Source: Mesohalobacter salilacus (GTDB lineage Bacteria; Bacteroidota; Bacteroidia; Flavobacteriales; Flavobacteriaceae). Taken from it: a stretch of 46,347 nucleotides of DNA. Location of the stretch: the NCBI GenBank assembly GCA_003931895.1, contig RRZV01000065.1, positions 1-46,347 on the forward strand, written 5' to 3'. This document shows, piece by piece, positions 39,673 to 46,347 of the stretch. The position numbers and the translations under genes were made by a program. Each line of letters opens with the position of its first letter. Positions within the stretch are counted from its first letter, which is position 1. The notes beneath the pieces were generated by a model that saw only the letters and a program-made list of their open reading frames with translations, did not search any database and was not told the origin of the DNA.

Positions 39673-40380
39673 TCACCAATTAACATACTGATTAACTTGA
39701 ATATATTTAACTGCTTTTTCATTATCTACAATACTGTCAGTATGAATAAAAACATTTTCTTCAATTATAGCTTTGCTTGAACCGATATAATAACCATTTT
39801 CAATTTGACTATTATTCTTAAAGTAAATTTCATTTTTAAGACTATCGTATTCTGTGAAAATTTTTAATACAATAAATCTAGTTTCACCTAATTTCAAATC
39901 TTTACTATCATAAGGCGAGTAGTATTTTAATTTACCATTATTTATTACATGAAAACAACTTTTAGAATATTCAATGTTACCATTAGTTACTTTGATTTTT
40001 TGATTTAAAATATTTAAAGTGTCAATTAAAAGATATTGTTCTTTCTTTGATAGCATTCCATTTTTATCATAATAAAACCACCAATCAATTTTTTTATTAT
40101 AAAAACTATAACCTGTAGATTTAACTTTACCATTTAGATGATAATATATATTTTTTAATGAGTCTCCATTTTTAATTATTTCAAGTTTCTTTACATTACC
40201 ATCCTTGAAATATTTTATAATAGTATCAATTTTTTTTCCTTTTCGATAAACACCCTTTTCTTTAATCTCCCCTGACTCATAATAAGATTTATATTTACCA
40301 TTAGGTAATTTTTTTTTATGTTTTGTATTACAGGAGTACACAATAAGTAAAAAGCAATAAATTAATATTAATCTATTCAT
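39673..40380 (-). CDS. Lipoprotein with MORN-like repeats, candidate immunity protein
   Basis: 235 residues. The signal peptide ends at LIVYSC (Cys17), so the mature protein is lipid-anchored. Residues 25-115 contain repeats of the form G-x-x-K-x-Y-Y-x-x-G (NGKYKSYYESGEIKEKGVYR; KYFKDGNVKKLEII; YYHLNGKVKSTGYS; FYYDKNGMLSKKEQ), as in YwqK/MORN-type proteins. The C-terminal half is different and unknown. It overlaps the stop of the large Rhs ORF by 8 bp (ATGAATAG), the canonical immunity-gene position; MORN-like proteins are often found beside toxin genes. It would protect the periplasmic side. Position-based inference. Confidence 0.7.
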   Translation of the reverse strand: MNRLILIYCFLLIVYSCNTKHKKKLPNGKYKSYYESGEIKEKGVYRKGKKIDTIIKYFKDGNVKKLEIIKNGDSLKNIYYHLNGKVKSTGYSFYNKKIDWWFYYDKNGMLSKKEQYLLIDTLNILNQKIKVTNGNIEYSKSCFHVINNGKLKYYSPYDSKDLKLGETRFIVLKIFTEYDSLKNEIYFKNNSQIENGYYIGSSKAIIEENVFIHTDSIVDNEKAVKYIQVNQYVNW

Positions 40381-42238
40381 TTGTTGTATTCTTTAAACTA
40401 TCAGCATCACTTTCATATTGTTCTTTAAATTGCTTTTGCAATTTCTGAAATTGACTCTCAGGGACATAGATTTCTTGCATGATATATTCAACATTTATGG
40501 ACTTTGTAGGTGAAAGATAATGTCCTCCACGTGAGATATTAATACCTGTTGCTTTCTTATATCTTAATTTAACTTTTGGTTCACCATTATTTTCTATTGA
40601 CACTATACCTTCGCGTATATCTATTGAAGTATTTTCAATGCCAGCATCTTTAAGTACTTTTGTTATAAAACTCTTTGTAAAGCTTGCAACTTCCTTTGGT
40701 CCAATTTTATTCGGTTTAAACTTAGTTCTATTTTTTGCTAAAAGTGTTAATAACATAACGCCCTCTGCGTCTTTTTCATCGATTTCAGCATTTGATGTTT
40801 TATCTTTTTTGTTAGGTCGTGCCAAGCCATCTTTACCGCCAGGGGTTGTGAATATATAGCCATCTTTTACAGTCATAGCTGGAGCGTCACCTTCCAAGTC
40901 TATATTAGGAATATAAGGAACCCAATCAAAAAATTTCGATCTTGTATATTTTGTAACATAATTAATAGTTTCAGGTTTAGTCTCAATACTACCGTCTTCA
41001 TTTATTGTAATCACTTGAGTTCGAACTTTATCTCTGAACTCCCAAAATTCCACGCCATAACCTCCATCATTTAGCCTATGACTCAGTTTTTTGTCTAATT
41101 TATCTTCGTCAACAACAGCTATCATAGTGTGAGTTTCATTAGTTTTATAATTAACTATTGTTATTATTAACCATTCTGTGTTACCATCTGGATCAACGTA
41201 TAGATTCGTATTGTTATTAAATGCTTTATACGGTGATTTACTTGGTTGCTTAAAAAATTTTAAATCTGGGGAAAACCATCTTCCAATTCTTGGATCATAC
41301 ATTCTCGCCCCAAAATCATAACTACTACCATCTATTCCCTTAACTTCATCATCTTTCTCCATTCCATTAAACCCATACCGGTAAGAATCCACACTACCAT
41401 GACGGTTGGGTAGGAGCATGCCATAAGGATAGTAATCATTATATGAAAGAACGTCTGGTACAAAGGTACCAAAAAAATCGATTTGGTTGCCGGTTTGCGC
41501 TATTTCTGTGACATCGGCTATGCTAAAGTTGGATATGGTAAAGGTTTCTACTTGGCTAAAGTCACTGCCTGTTATTATATGTACAGTGTATTCTCCACTT
41601 TCACTGCTGGTAAATGTGGTGGCAATGGTTTGAGTATTGTTGGCTGCAGTGCTATATATCGTTTGACCGCTTGGGCTTAAAAGATATATTCTTAGACTTG
41701 TAGTAAAGTTATCACGATCAAGGTCAAACTGTAAAGTGTATTGGCGTCCGGCTTCGAGTGGGTAAGTGCCGACAGCGCCAGACTCACGGTTGTAACAAGT
41801 GACGTCTATACTAAAGTCTTCATTATATCTAATGGACGCTTCTCCTGTTCTGCTCCAGTATTCTGTAATCTCTTCGTTAGTACCAAACCATTTTGTGCCT
41901 ACAAATTTGGCAGGAAGTTTTCTGTCACTTATTACAGAAAGCACATTGCCAAGGTGGTTAGAGAGTTCGTATTTTTTGTCGCCTACTATACGGTTTATTT
42001 TATTCAAGTTAATGTTACCCGGTACGTTAGGGTCATTGTCTTGGGCGTCTAAGAAATCTGGGTGGCCGTCGCTATCGGTGTCATCGTTTGTTATATCTCC
42101 ATCTCCGTTTTCGTCTTCTTCGTAAGTGAGGTAGCCGTCATTGTCATCGTCTATATCAACAAAGTTGGGCATACCGTCGTTGTAGAAACTTACAAAGTAT
42201 AACCCAATCTTGTTATGAAATTTATATTTTCTACTCAC
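40373..42238 (-). CDS. Chimeric Rhs-type protein with C-terminal putative toxin tip
   Basis: 621 codons, GTG start. Residues 1-18 (MSRKYKFHNKIGLYFVSF) are the N-terminus of a RAYT transposase, not a signal peptide. Residues 21-72 form an Asp-rich thrombospondin-3-like calcium-binding stretch. Residues 82-265 are Rhs-type with YELSNHLGNVLSVISDRKLP and a carbohydrate-binding-like beta domain. Residues 266-355 are the Rhs core (YYPYGMLLPNRHGSVDSYRY ... ARMYDPRIGRWFSPDL). From 356 on is a unique 266-residue tip with no family I know. Without a secretion signal and most YD repeats it may be a displaced tip rather than a working effector. It overlaps the lipoprotein gene. Confidence 0.8.
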   Translation of the reverse strand: MSRKYKFHNKIGLYFVSFYNDGMPNFVDIDDDNDGYLTYEEDENGDGDITNDDTDSDGHPDFLDAQDNDPNVPGNINLNKINRIVGDKKYELSNHLGNVLSVISDRKLPAKFVGTKWFGTNEEITEYWSRTGEASIRYNEDFSIDVTCYNRESGAVGTYPLEAGRQYTLQFDLDRDNFTTSLRIYLLSPSGQTIYSTAANNTQTIATTFTSSESGEYTVHIITGSDFSQVETFTISNFSIADVTEIAQTGNQIDFFGTFVPDVLSYNDYYPYGMLLPNRHGSVDSYRYGFNGMEKDDEVKGIDGSSYDFGARMYDPRIGRWFSPDLKFFKQPSKSPYKAFNNNTNLYVDPDGNTEWLIITIVNYKTNETHTMIAVVDEDKLDKKLSHRLNDGGYGVEFWEFRDKVRTQVITINEDGSIETKPETINYVTKYTRSKFFDWVPYIPNIDLEGDAPAMTVKDGYIFTTPGGKDGLARPNKKDKTSNAEIDEKDAEGVMLLTLLAKNRTKFKPNKIGPKEVASFTKSFITKVLKDAGIENTSIDIREGIVSIENNGEPKVKLRYKKATGINISRGGHYLSPTKSINVEYIMQEIYVPESQFQKLQKQFKEQYESDADSLKNTTNE

Positions 42239-42298
42239 TTTGCTAAAATAATAAAAGACTGCATAATGACACTCTTTTTTTCTGAAAACTTACTCTTT

Positions 42299-42326
42299 GC
42301 ACTCGTTGCAAATGAGCGCTAGCGAG
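42299..42326. repeat. REP-like hairpin, copy C
   Basis: CTCGTT - GCA - AATGAG (42302-42316; one G-U pair on the RNA level) followed by CGCTAGCGAG. It touches the right 44-bp direct repeat and lies upstream of the RAYT N-terminal fragment at 42185-42238. Confidence 0.75.
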
Positions 42327-42370
42327 GGTTGAGCGAATTATTGTGAGGTGATAGATTCTGATTCTGACCC
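42327..42370. repeat. 44-bp direct repeat, right copy
   Basis: Identical to 35067-35110, at an offset of exactly 7,260 bp. It carries a detached 25-bp copy of the endonuclease gene end. Confidence 0.95.
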
Positions 42371-42408
42371 TAAAACAAGTTCAAAGAGTGACAGGTTTAT
42401 GACCTGTA

Positions 42409-43128
42409 TTACTCAGGATTAATTGACTGTGTTTTACGTTTAGTTTTAAACGGAATTAAATAGCTGAGGGAATAACCCCAACCTGCACCGATTGAGCTAA
42501 AATCATTTGTGATGTTAAAACCAGGAATAAAAATATTATCGAAATTTTGCAGTTCCGTTTCACTGACTAAAAATTTAAGTTGCACATGGGCTGCAGCGTA
42601 AACGTTTTTAAACAACTCCACTTTAAACCCAAATTGAAATTCAGACCAAATGGCCGATAAATTGTTGAATTCACGACTTACAACTTGAGTATCAGGTTCA
42701 AAAGTATTGTCAGTAGTAAAAAAATTAAATTCTTTTAATGTTTGTGAATAGGAGGACAATCCAATTCTAAAGCCGCCATAGATTTGGTTTTGCATTCCAA
42801 TCCAGTTTTTGTAGAAATTATAATTCGCTCCTAATTTAATGTAACTGCCATCAGAGTCCACCACAAGATTGCTTTCGTCAAATGTATATTGGTCATTTCC
42901 TAATTCCGCAGCGAGGTAAATTTCGTCAGTAAATCTATAGTCAGCATTAACTTCAAAACCCGTATAATTATCGTCAAAAGCGGTTCGGGAAAGTTTAAAC
43001 AAATCTACACCAAATGAAGCGCCATATCGTTCTTTATAGACAAGACTATCATTCTGAGCAAAACTTTGGTTTATTGTTGAAAATAAACAAAAGCTAATGC
43101 AAAATAAAAACGTGTGTATTTTGTTCAT
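42409..43128 (-). CDS. DUF6048 family outer-membrane beta-barrel protein
   Basis: 239 residues with a signal peptide ending at SFAQ (about 25). The mature part is a series of amphipathic strands: RYGASFGVDLFKLSRTAFDD, GFEVNADYRFTDEIYLAAEL, YIKLGANYNFYKNW, YGGFRIGLSSYSQ, WSEFQFGFKVELFKNVYAAA and GWGYSLSYLIPF near the end, as in small outer-membrane barrels. It matches DUF6048, a flavobacterial family that regularly follows DUF6452 and rlmD. Its start overlaps the upstream gene by 35 bp, so translation is coupled. Function unknown. Confidence 0.85.
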   Translation of the reverse strand: MNKIHTFLFCISFCLFSTINQSFAQNDSLVYKERYGASFGVDLFKLSRTAFDDNYTGFEVNADYRFTDEIYLAAELGNDQYTFDESNLVVDSDGSYIKLGANYNFYKNWIGMQNQIYGGFRIGLSSYSQTLKEFNFFTTDNTFEPDTQVVSREFNNLSAIWSEFQFGFKVELFKNVYAAAHVQLKFLVSETELQNFDNIFIPGFNITNDFSSIGAGWGYSLSYLIPFKTKRKTQSINPE

Positions 43129-43597
43129 TCTCTACATTAAGTTGTTCTGTTCTAATACTTCGTATCCAGTTATTTGAAGCAGGGTCTTCTATAGATCTGA
43201 TGGCGCTTAAATCTCTAAACACAGCTTTAAAACCACAAGCTCTATTGACAAAGACTTCACCAATTTCGTATATAAATGTTATGGTATCTGTATTCTCAAA
43301 CTCCTCGTCGCCTGTATTACTAAGAAGTTGAAATTGTGTCGTATTTTGGTTGGTATTTAAAGGTAAAGCAATAGAATCCGTTGTGCCTAAAGCTATAGTG
43401 TCGGTTGAATTTTCTGCTATATAGCTTAAGCCCTGAACGTTTTTGTTTTGGTCGTCTTCAGCAACATCAAAAAATTCAATAATCAAAAACGGGGTTGTAG
43501 GGGTTGAAGCAGGACAGATATCGTCACGCTCACAAGATATAAACAGGAGGAAGATTCCAACAGTAAAAAAAAGATATTTTAAAAACCGCTTTATCAT
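43094..43597 (-). CDS. DUF6452 family lipoprotein
   Basis: 167 residues. The signal peptide ends in FLLFISC (Cys22), so it is a lipoprotein. It continues ERDDICPASTPTTPFLIIEF and YIAENSTDTIALGTTDSIAL, then QFLLSNTGDEEFENTDTITF-like strands and VFVNRACGFKAVFRDL. This matches DUF6452 of Flavobacteriaceae. Its ATG overlaps the end of rlmD by 4 bp (ATGA) and its own end overlaps DUF6048 by 35 bp. The two envelope proteins may act together; why they are coupled to an rRNA methylase is unknown. Confidence 0.85.
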   Translation of the reverse strand: MIKRFLKYLFFTVGIFLLFISCERDDICPASTPTTPFLIIEFFDVAEDDQNKNVQGLSYIAENSTDTIALGTTDSIALPLNTNQNTTQFQLLSNTGDEEFENTDTITFIYEIGEVFVNRACGFKAVFRDLSAIRSIEDPASNNWIRSIRTEQLNVENEQNTHVFILH

Positions 43598-45006
43598 AAT
43601 TTCAATTCTAAAGCTACAACATTTTCTACGTGATGCGTTTGCGGAAACATATCAACGGGTTTGACTTGGGTAATCTTATAATTTTCACTTAAAATTTCTA
43701 AGTCTCTCGCTTGTGTAGCTGAATTACAACTCACATAAACTATACGTTGAGGTTTTAAATCTAATAAAACCTTTACCACATCTTTGTGCATACCTTCTCG
43801 TGGTGGGTCGGTGATAATCAAATCTGGTTGACCGTGCTTCGCTACAAATGCTTTTGTAAACACTTTTTTCATATCGCCAGCCACAAACTCACAATTGTCA
43901 ATTTGATTGGTTTTGGCGTTCTCTTTAGCTTTTTCAATGGCTTCAGGGACAGCTTCAACACCGATAACTTTTTTGACTGTTTTGGCAATAAATTGGGCAA
44001 TGGTTCCTGTGCCAGTATATAAATCATAAACCACTTCGTGGCCTTGAATTTCAGCAAAATCTCTTGTGATTTTATAGAGTTCGTAGGCTTGTTTAGAATT
44101 AGTTTGGTAAAAAGACTTTGCATCAATTTTAAACTTCAAACTTTCCATCACTTCTGTAATAAATTCTTCGCCGTGATAACAAATTACTTCTTGATCGTAA
44201 ATGGTATCATTAGCTTTTTGATTGATGACATAAAGTAAAGCTGTGATTTCAGGAAAACTCTGTTTGAGATGCTCAAGTATAAGTTCACGTTCATCGGGCT
44301 TATCATCATAAAATTGAATGAGTACCATAACTCCACCTGAAGAAGTCGTGCGAATCATTAGTGTTCTGAGTAAACCTGTTTGTTGTCTGACATCAAAGAA
44401 ACTCAAGTTATTATCAATAGCAAAACGCTTCACTTCATTTCTTATCGCATTACTTGGGTCTTGTTGTAAATGACACGTGTTGAGGTCTAAAATTTTGTCC
44501 CACATGCCAGGAATATGAAAGCCTAAAGCGTTTTTTTCTTGAATTTTGTTGTCGCTTTCAATTTCTTCCTGAGTTAACCAGCGGTTATTACTAAAGGAAA
44601 ATTCCATTTTATTGCGGTAAAAGTAAATGTCTTCGCTGGCTTTAATTTCTGAAATAGGAGGTAAGTCTAAATGACCGATGCGTTTTAAATTTTCTTCAAC
44701 TGATTTTTGCTTGTAAAACAGTTGTTGCTCATATTTCATATTTTGCCATTTGCATCCACCGCAAGTGCCAAAGTGTTCGCAAACTGGCTCGGTTCTATGT
44801 TCAGAAAGCTTAACAAACTCTAAAGGTTTGGCTTGATAATAACGGCGTCTTTTTTTGTAAGACTTGGCGTGAACAATATCACCTGGAACGGCATTATCTA
44901 CAAACACCACTTGACCATCAGAGGTTTTTGCCACAGCTTTACCTTTATGGCCAGTATCTATGACTTCAAGGTTTTCAAAAGTTTTATGCCTGTTGCGTCT
45001 GCCCAT
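43594..45006 (-). CDS. rlmD: 23S rRNA (uracil-5-)-methyltransferase, RlmD/RumA family
   Basis: 470 residues. An N-terminal TRAM RNA-binding domain (about 10-66, GHKGKAVAKTSDGQVVFVDNAVPGD) is followed by the [4Fe-4S] cysteines Cys76, Cys82, Cys85 and Cys178, then the SAM-dependent domain with DLYTGTGT (328-335), DPPREGM (400-406) and catalytic Cys427 in YVSCNSA. It methylates C5 of U1939 (E. coli numbering) or a close site in 23S rRNA, using S-adenosylmethionine. The ATG lies directly after the DUF5606 stop (45007), so the four genes 45420-42409 form one operon. Confidence 0.95.
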   Translation of the reverse strand: MGRRNRHKTFENLEVIDTGHKGKAVAKTSDGQVVFVDNAVPGDIVHAKSYKKRRRYYQAKPLEFVKLSEHRTEPVCEHFGTCGGCKWQNMKYEQQLFYKQKSVEENLKRIGHLDLPPISEIKASEDIYFYRNKMEFSFSNNRWLTQEEIESDNKIQEKNALGFHIPGMWDKILDLNTCHLQQDPSNAIRNEVKRFAIDNNLSFFDVRQQTGLLRTLMIRTTSSGGVMVLIQFYDDKPDERELILEHLKQSFPEITALLYVINQKANDTIYDQEVICYHGEEFITEVMESLKFKIDAKSFYQTNSKQAYELYKITRDFAEIQGHEVVYDLYTGTGTIAQFIAKTVKKVIGVEAVPEAIEKAKENAKTNQIDNCEFVAGDMKKVFTKAFVAKHGQPDLIITDPPREGMHKDVVKVLLDLKPQRIVYVSCNSATQARDLEILSENYKITQVKPVDMFPQTHHVENVVALELKL

Positions 45007-45420
45007 TTATTCTTCTTCGTCAGATTTTTCTTTATCTTGAAAATCGGTAAAATCATTTTCAATTAAAATGTTATACCACTGAATCACTTTTTTGATATCA
45101 CTTTGGTAAACTCTATCTTCGTCGTATTCTGGTAATATTTCTCTAAAATAAGATTCCAATTCCCTTTTAGGGCTTTTGTGATCAATGCTTTTTTGACCAT
45201 CTGTTTTTTGATAAATCTTATAAAAAACTTCTTTTAGTGATATTTCATCAGCATAAGTATAAATTGATATTTCTGATAAAATACTGATGTTGTTTCTGAG
45301 ATTAACCTGTATTTTTCTACCGTCAACTAAGGACTGTGCCAACACGCCGGCTCGAGTTTGGGTTTTGAGTTCATACAGACCTGGTTTTCCAGATACAGAA
45401 AGGATTTTGTCAAATTCCAT
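45007..45420 (-). CDS. DUF5606 domain protein
   Basis: 137 residues beginning MEFDKILSVSGKPGLYELKT, an SH3-like beta start, then RAGVLAQSLVDGRKIQVNLR and ISILSEISIYTYADEISLKE, followed by a helical part with YFREILPEYDEDRVYQSDIK and VIQWYNILIEND. It fits DUF5606 of Bacteroidota, almost always next to peptide deformylase, as here (53 bp from def). Family function is unknown. It ends exactly where rlmD begins. Confidence 0.9.
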   Translation of the reverse strand: MEFDKILSVSGKPGLYELKTQTRAGVLAQSLVDGRKIQVNLRNNISILSEISIYTYADEISLKEVFYKIYQKTDGQKSIDHKSPKRELESYFREILPEYDEDRVYQSDIKKVIQWYNILIENDFTDFQDKEKSDEEE

Positions 45421-45472
45421 ACATTATTTTTTAGCTCGCAAATATGCGATGATAGGATGATTTATCAAGGGT

Positions 45473-46063
45473 TTATCTGCTTTTTTTTAGTTTTGGAAAA
45501 CGCATGCGATATTCTATATCTATTTTCCCTTTAGCAATACTATTGAGCTTACCTTTTATTAAACGTTTTTTAAGTCCAGAAAGTTTATCGGTAAATAAAA
45601 TACCTTCAATATGGTCGTATTCGTGTTGCACCACTCGGGCAAATAAACCATCAAGTGTTTTGTGCTTCAAGTTGAAGTCGCGATCGTAATATTCAATTTC
45701 TATTTTAGGCTTTCTAAACACGTCTTCTCGCACTTCAGGAATACTCAAACAACCTTCATTAAAATCCCATTCATCGCCTTGTTCTTCAATGATTATAGGA
45801 TTAATAAAGACTTCTTTAGCTTCTTTAAGTTCTTCTTTTTCTTCTTCAGAAATATTGTCGTCTTCAGCAAAAGGTGAAGCATCGACAATAAAGAGGCGCA
45901 AAGATTTTCCAATTTGAGGAGCCGCCAAACCGACGCCATGAGCATTATACATGGTTTCAAACATATTGTCTATAAGCTGTTGTAGATCTGGATAATCTTT
46001 AGGAACGTCTTTAGCTTTGCGTTTTAAAACTGGATCGCCATAAGCCACAATAGGTAAAATCAT
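45473..46063 (-). CDS. def: Peptide deformylase
   Basis: 196-residue metalloenzyme that removes the formyl group from the N-terminal Met of nascent proteins at the ribosome exit. All three motifs are complete: GVGLAAPQ (43-50), EGCLS (103-107, metal ligand Cys105) and HEYDH (147-151, two His ligands and the catalytic Glu). An acidic insertion (FAEDDNISEEEKEELKEAKE, about 65-84) is normal for Bacteroidota. It is followed by DUF5606 on the same strand. A TAACTTTG box is at 46096-46089, 26 bp upstream. Confidence 0.97.
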   Translation of the reverse strand: MILPIVAYGDPVLKRKAKDVPKDYPDLQQLIDNMFETMYNAHGVGLAAPQIGKSLRLFIVDASPFAEDDNISEEEKEELKEAKEVFINPIIIEEQGDEWDFNEGCLSIPEVREDVFRKPKIEIEYYDRDFNLKHKTLDGLFARVVQHEYDHIEGILFTDKLSGLKKRLIKGKLNSIAKGKIDIEYRMRFPKLKKSR

Positions 46064-46088
46064 TTTAAAGCTTTTTTATAAAGTTTTG

Positions 46089-46096
46089 CAAAGTTA
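46089..46096 (-). promoter_or_regulatory. Candidate -7 box for def
   Basis: TAACTTTG on the minus strand fits TAnnTTTG and lies 26 bp upstream of the ATG. The nearest TTG is only 14 bp further upstream, shorter than usual. Confidence 0.4.
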
Positions 46097-46129
46097 AGCA
46101 TTCTTTGAGACAATTGGTTATTAGAAATT

Positions 46130-46262
46130 TTGAGGTGAGTAGTGAGTAGTGAGCATTGGGCAGTGAACAGTTGACAGTGAGCAGTTAGCAGTGTGCAGTG
46201 TGCAGTGGACAGTTGACAGTGGACAGTGAGTAGTAAGCAGTGAGCAGAGGGCGGTGAATTGT
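46130..46262. repeat. Degenerate CAGTGGGCAGT-type low-complexity tract
   Basis: Irregular tandem words such as GTAGTGAGCA, GGGCAGTGAACAGTTGACAGT and AGCAGTGTGCAGTG. It is the complement type of the tract at 530-652, so these tracts face each other at the two window ends. Confidence 0.85.
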
Positions 46263-46270
46263 AAAATGAA

Positions 46271-46347
46271 GACTGAAAACTGAAAACTGAAAACTGATAA
46301 CTGAAAACTGATAACTGAAAACTGATAACTGAAAACTGATAACTGAA
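46271..46347. repeat. 14-bp tandem minisatellite at the window edge (inverse of 1-63)
   Basis: After three ACTGAAA units comes the 14-bp unit ACTGATAACTGAAA in tandem to the last base. The start-of-window unit, reversed and complemented, is ACTGATAACTGAAT, one base different. The repeat runs off the window. Confidence 0.92.

Larger units (their letters stand above)
35067..42370. mobile_element. 7.26-kb accessory island bounded by 44-bp direct repeats
   Basis: Identical 44-bp sequences at 35067-35110 and 42327-42370 bracket a block of accessory genes: ParE-type toxin-antitoxin pair, recombinase tail, RAYT pieces, REP-like hairpins, DUF6934 module and two Rhs tips with candidate immunity genes. 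Removing one repeat plus the interior would restore a simple convergent pair, endonuclease (+) and DUF6048 (-). Core-type genes lie on both sides. The mechanism (site-specific integration, or recombination between repeats) is not settled. Confidence 0.8.

Noticed and set aside
39489-39722. Minus-strand 77-codon ORF
   Set aside because: It runs through the 3' end of the lipoprotein gene and its terminator; the translation includes terminator and repeat sequence.

Overview
The window looks like a chromosomal contig from a marine-type member of the Flavobacteriaceae (Bacteroidota). The DNA is AT-rich. Promoters are of the TAnnTTTG type (for example upstream of ffh and of the FUSC gene). The primary sigma factor is the short 288-residue Bacteroidota form. 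One secreted nuclease ends in a type IX secretion sorting domain, and many genes belong to families typical of this group (DUF4199, DUF5606, DUF6048, DUF6452, DUF6934). The genus cannot be fixed from the sequence alone. Both window ends lie in the same 14-bp minisatellite family in opposite orientation, as expected where an assembly breaks in repeats.

Layout. 1-5.4 kb: a four-helix-bundle protein, ffh, and a DUF4199 / glycosyltransferase / phosphosugar mutase operon, all on the minus strand. 5.5-6.3 kb: one intact tRNA-Arg(TCT) embedded in three broken tRNA-Arg-like copies, with a GIY-YIG nuclease gene whose stop codon lies in one of the copies. 6.7-17.3 kb: a stress and envelope region (MscS channel, PRC-barrel protein, DoxX, SDR, MDR, HPF-like protein, STAS, OmpA lipoprotein, cupin, YtxH, lmo0937-type peptide, AraC regulator) with several decaying genes. 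17.7-24 kb: FUSC membrane protein, AhpD-like protein, two small membrane proteins, rpoD, panB. 24.2-32.8 kb: aldose epimerase, then a MoxR / DUF58 / DUF4350 / DUF4129 / SpoIIM operon divergent from RDD and TRIC-type genes. 33.1-35.1 kb: secreted endonuclease I. 42.4-46.1 kb: DUF6048-DUF6452-rlmD-DUF5606 and def, all minus strand.

The most unusual part is the 7,260-bp block between the endonuclease gene and the DUF6048 gene. It is bounded by a perfect 44-bp direct repeat that contains the last 25 bp of the endonuclease gene. The block holds a RelE/ParE toxin-antitoxin pair, the tail of a tyrosine recombinase, two Rhs C-terminal tips each overlapping a candidate immunity gene, a DUF6934 two-gene module, broken REP-associated transposase (RAYT) genes, REP-like hairpins, and short palindromes visible as clean insertions when its own paralogous copies are compared. 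Pieces of a RAYT gene lie at its two ends, and the larger Rhs ORF starts with a RAYT N-terminus, so the block seems built by repeated recombination among RAYT, REP and Rhs sequences.

Pseudogenes are frequent: PRC-barrel (one-base loss), beta-barrel (one nonsense codon), a Coa1-like gene, a cupin tail, an AI-2E transporter fragment, RAYT copies and an Rhs core. Single-base lesions may be sequencing errors; the heavily decayed ones cannot be.
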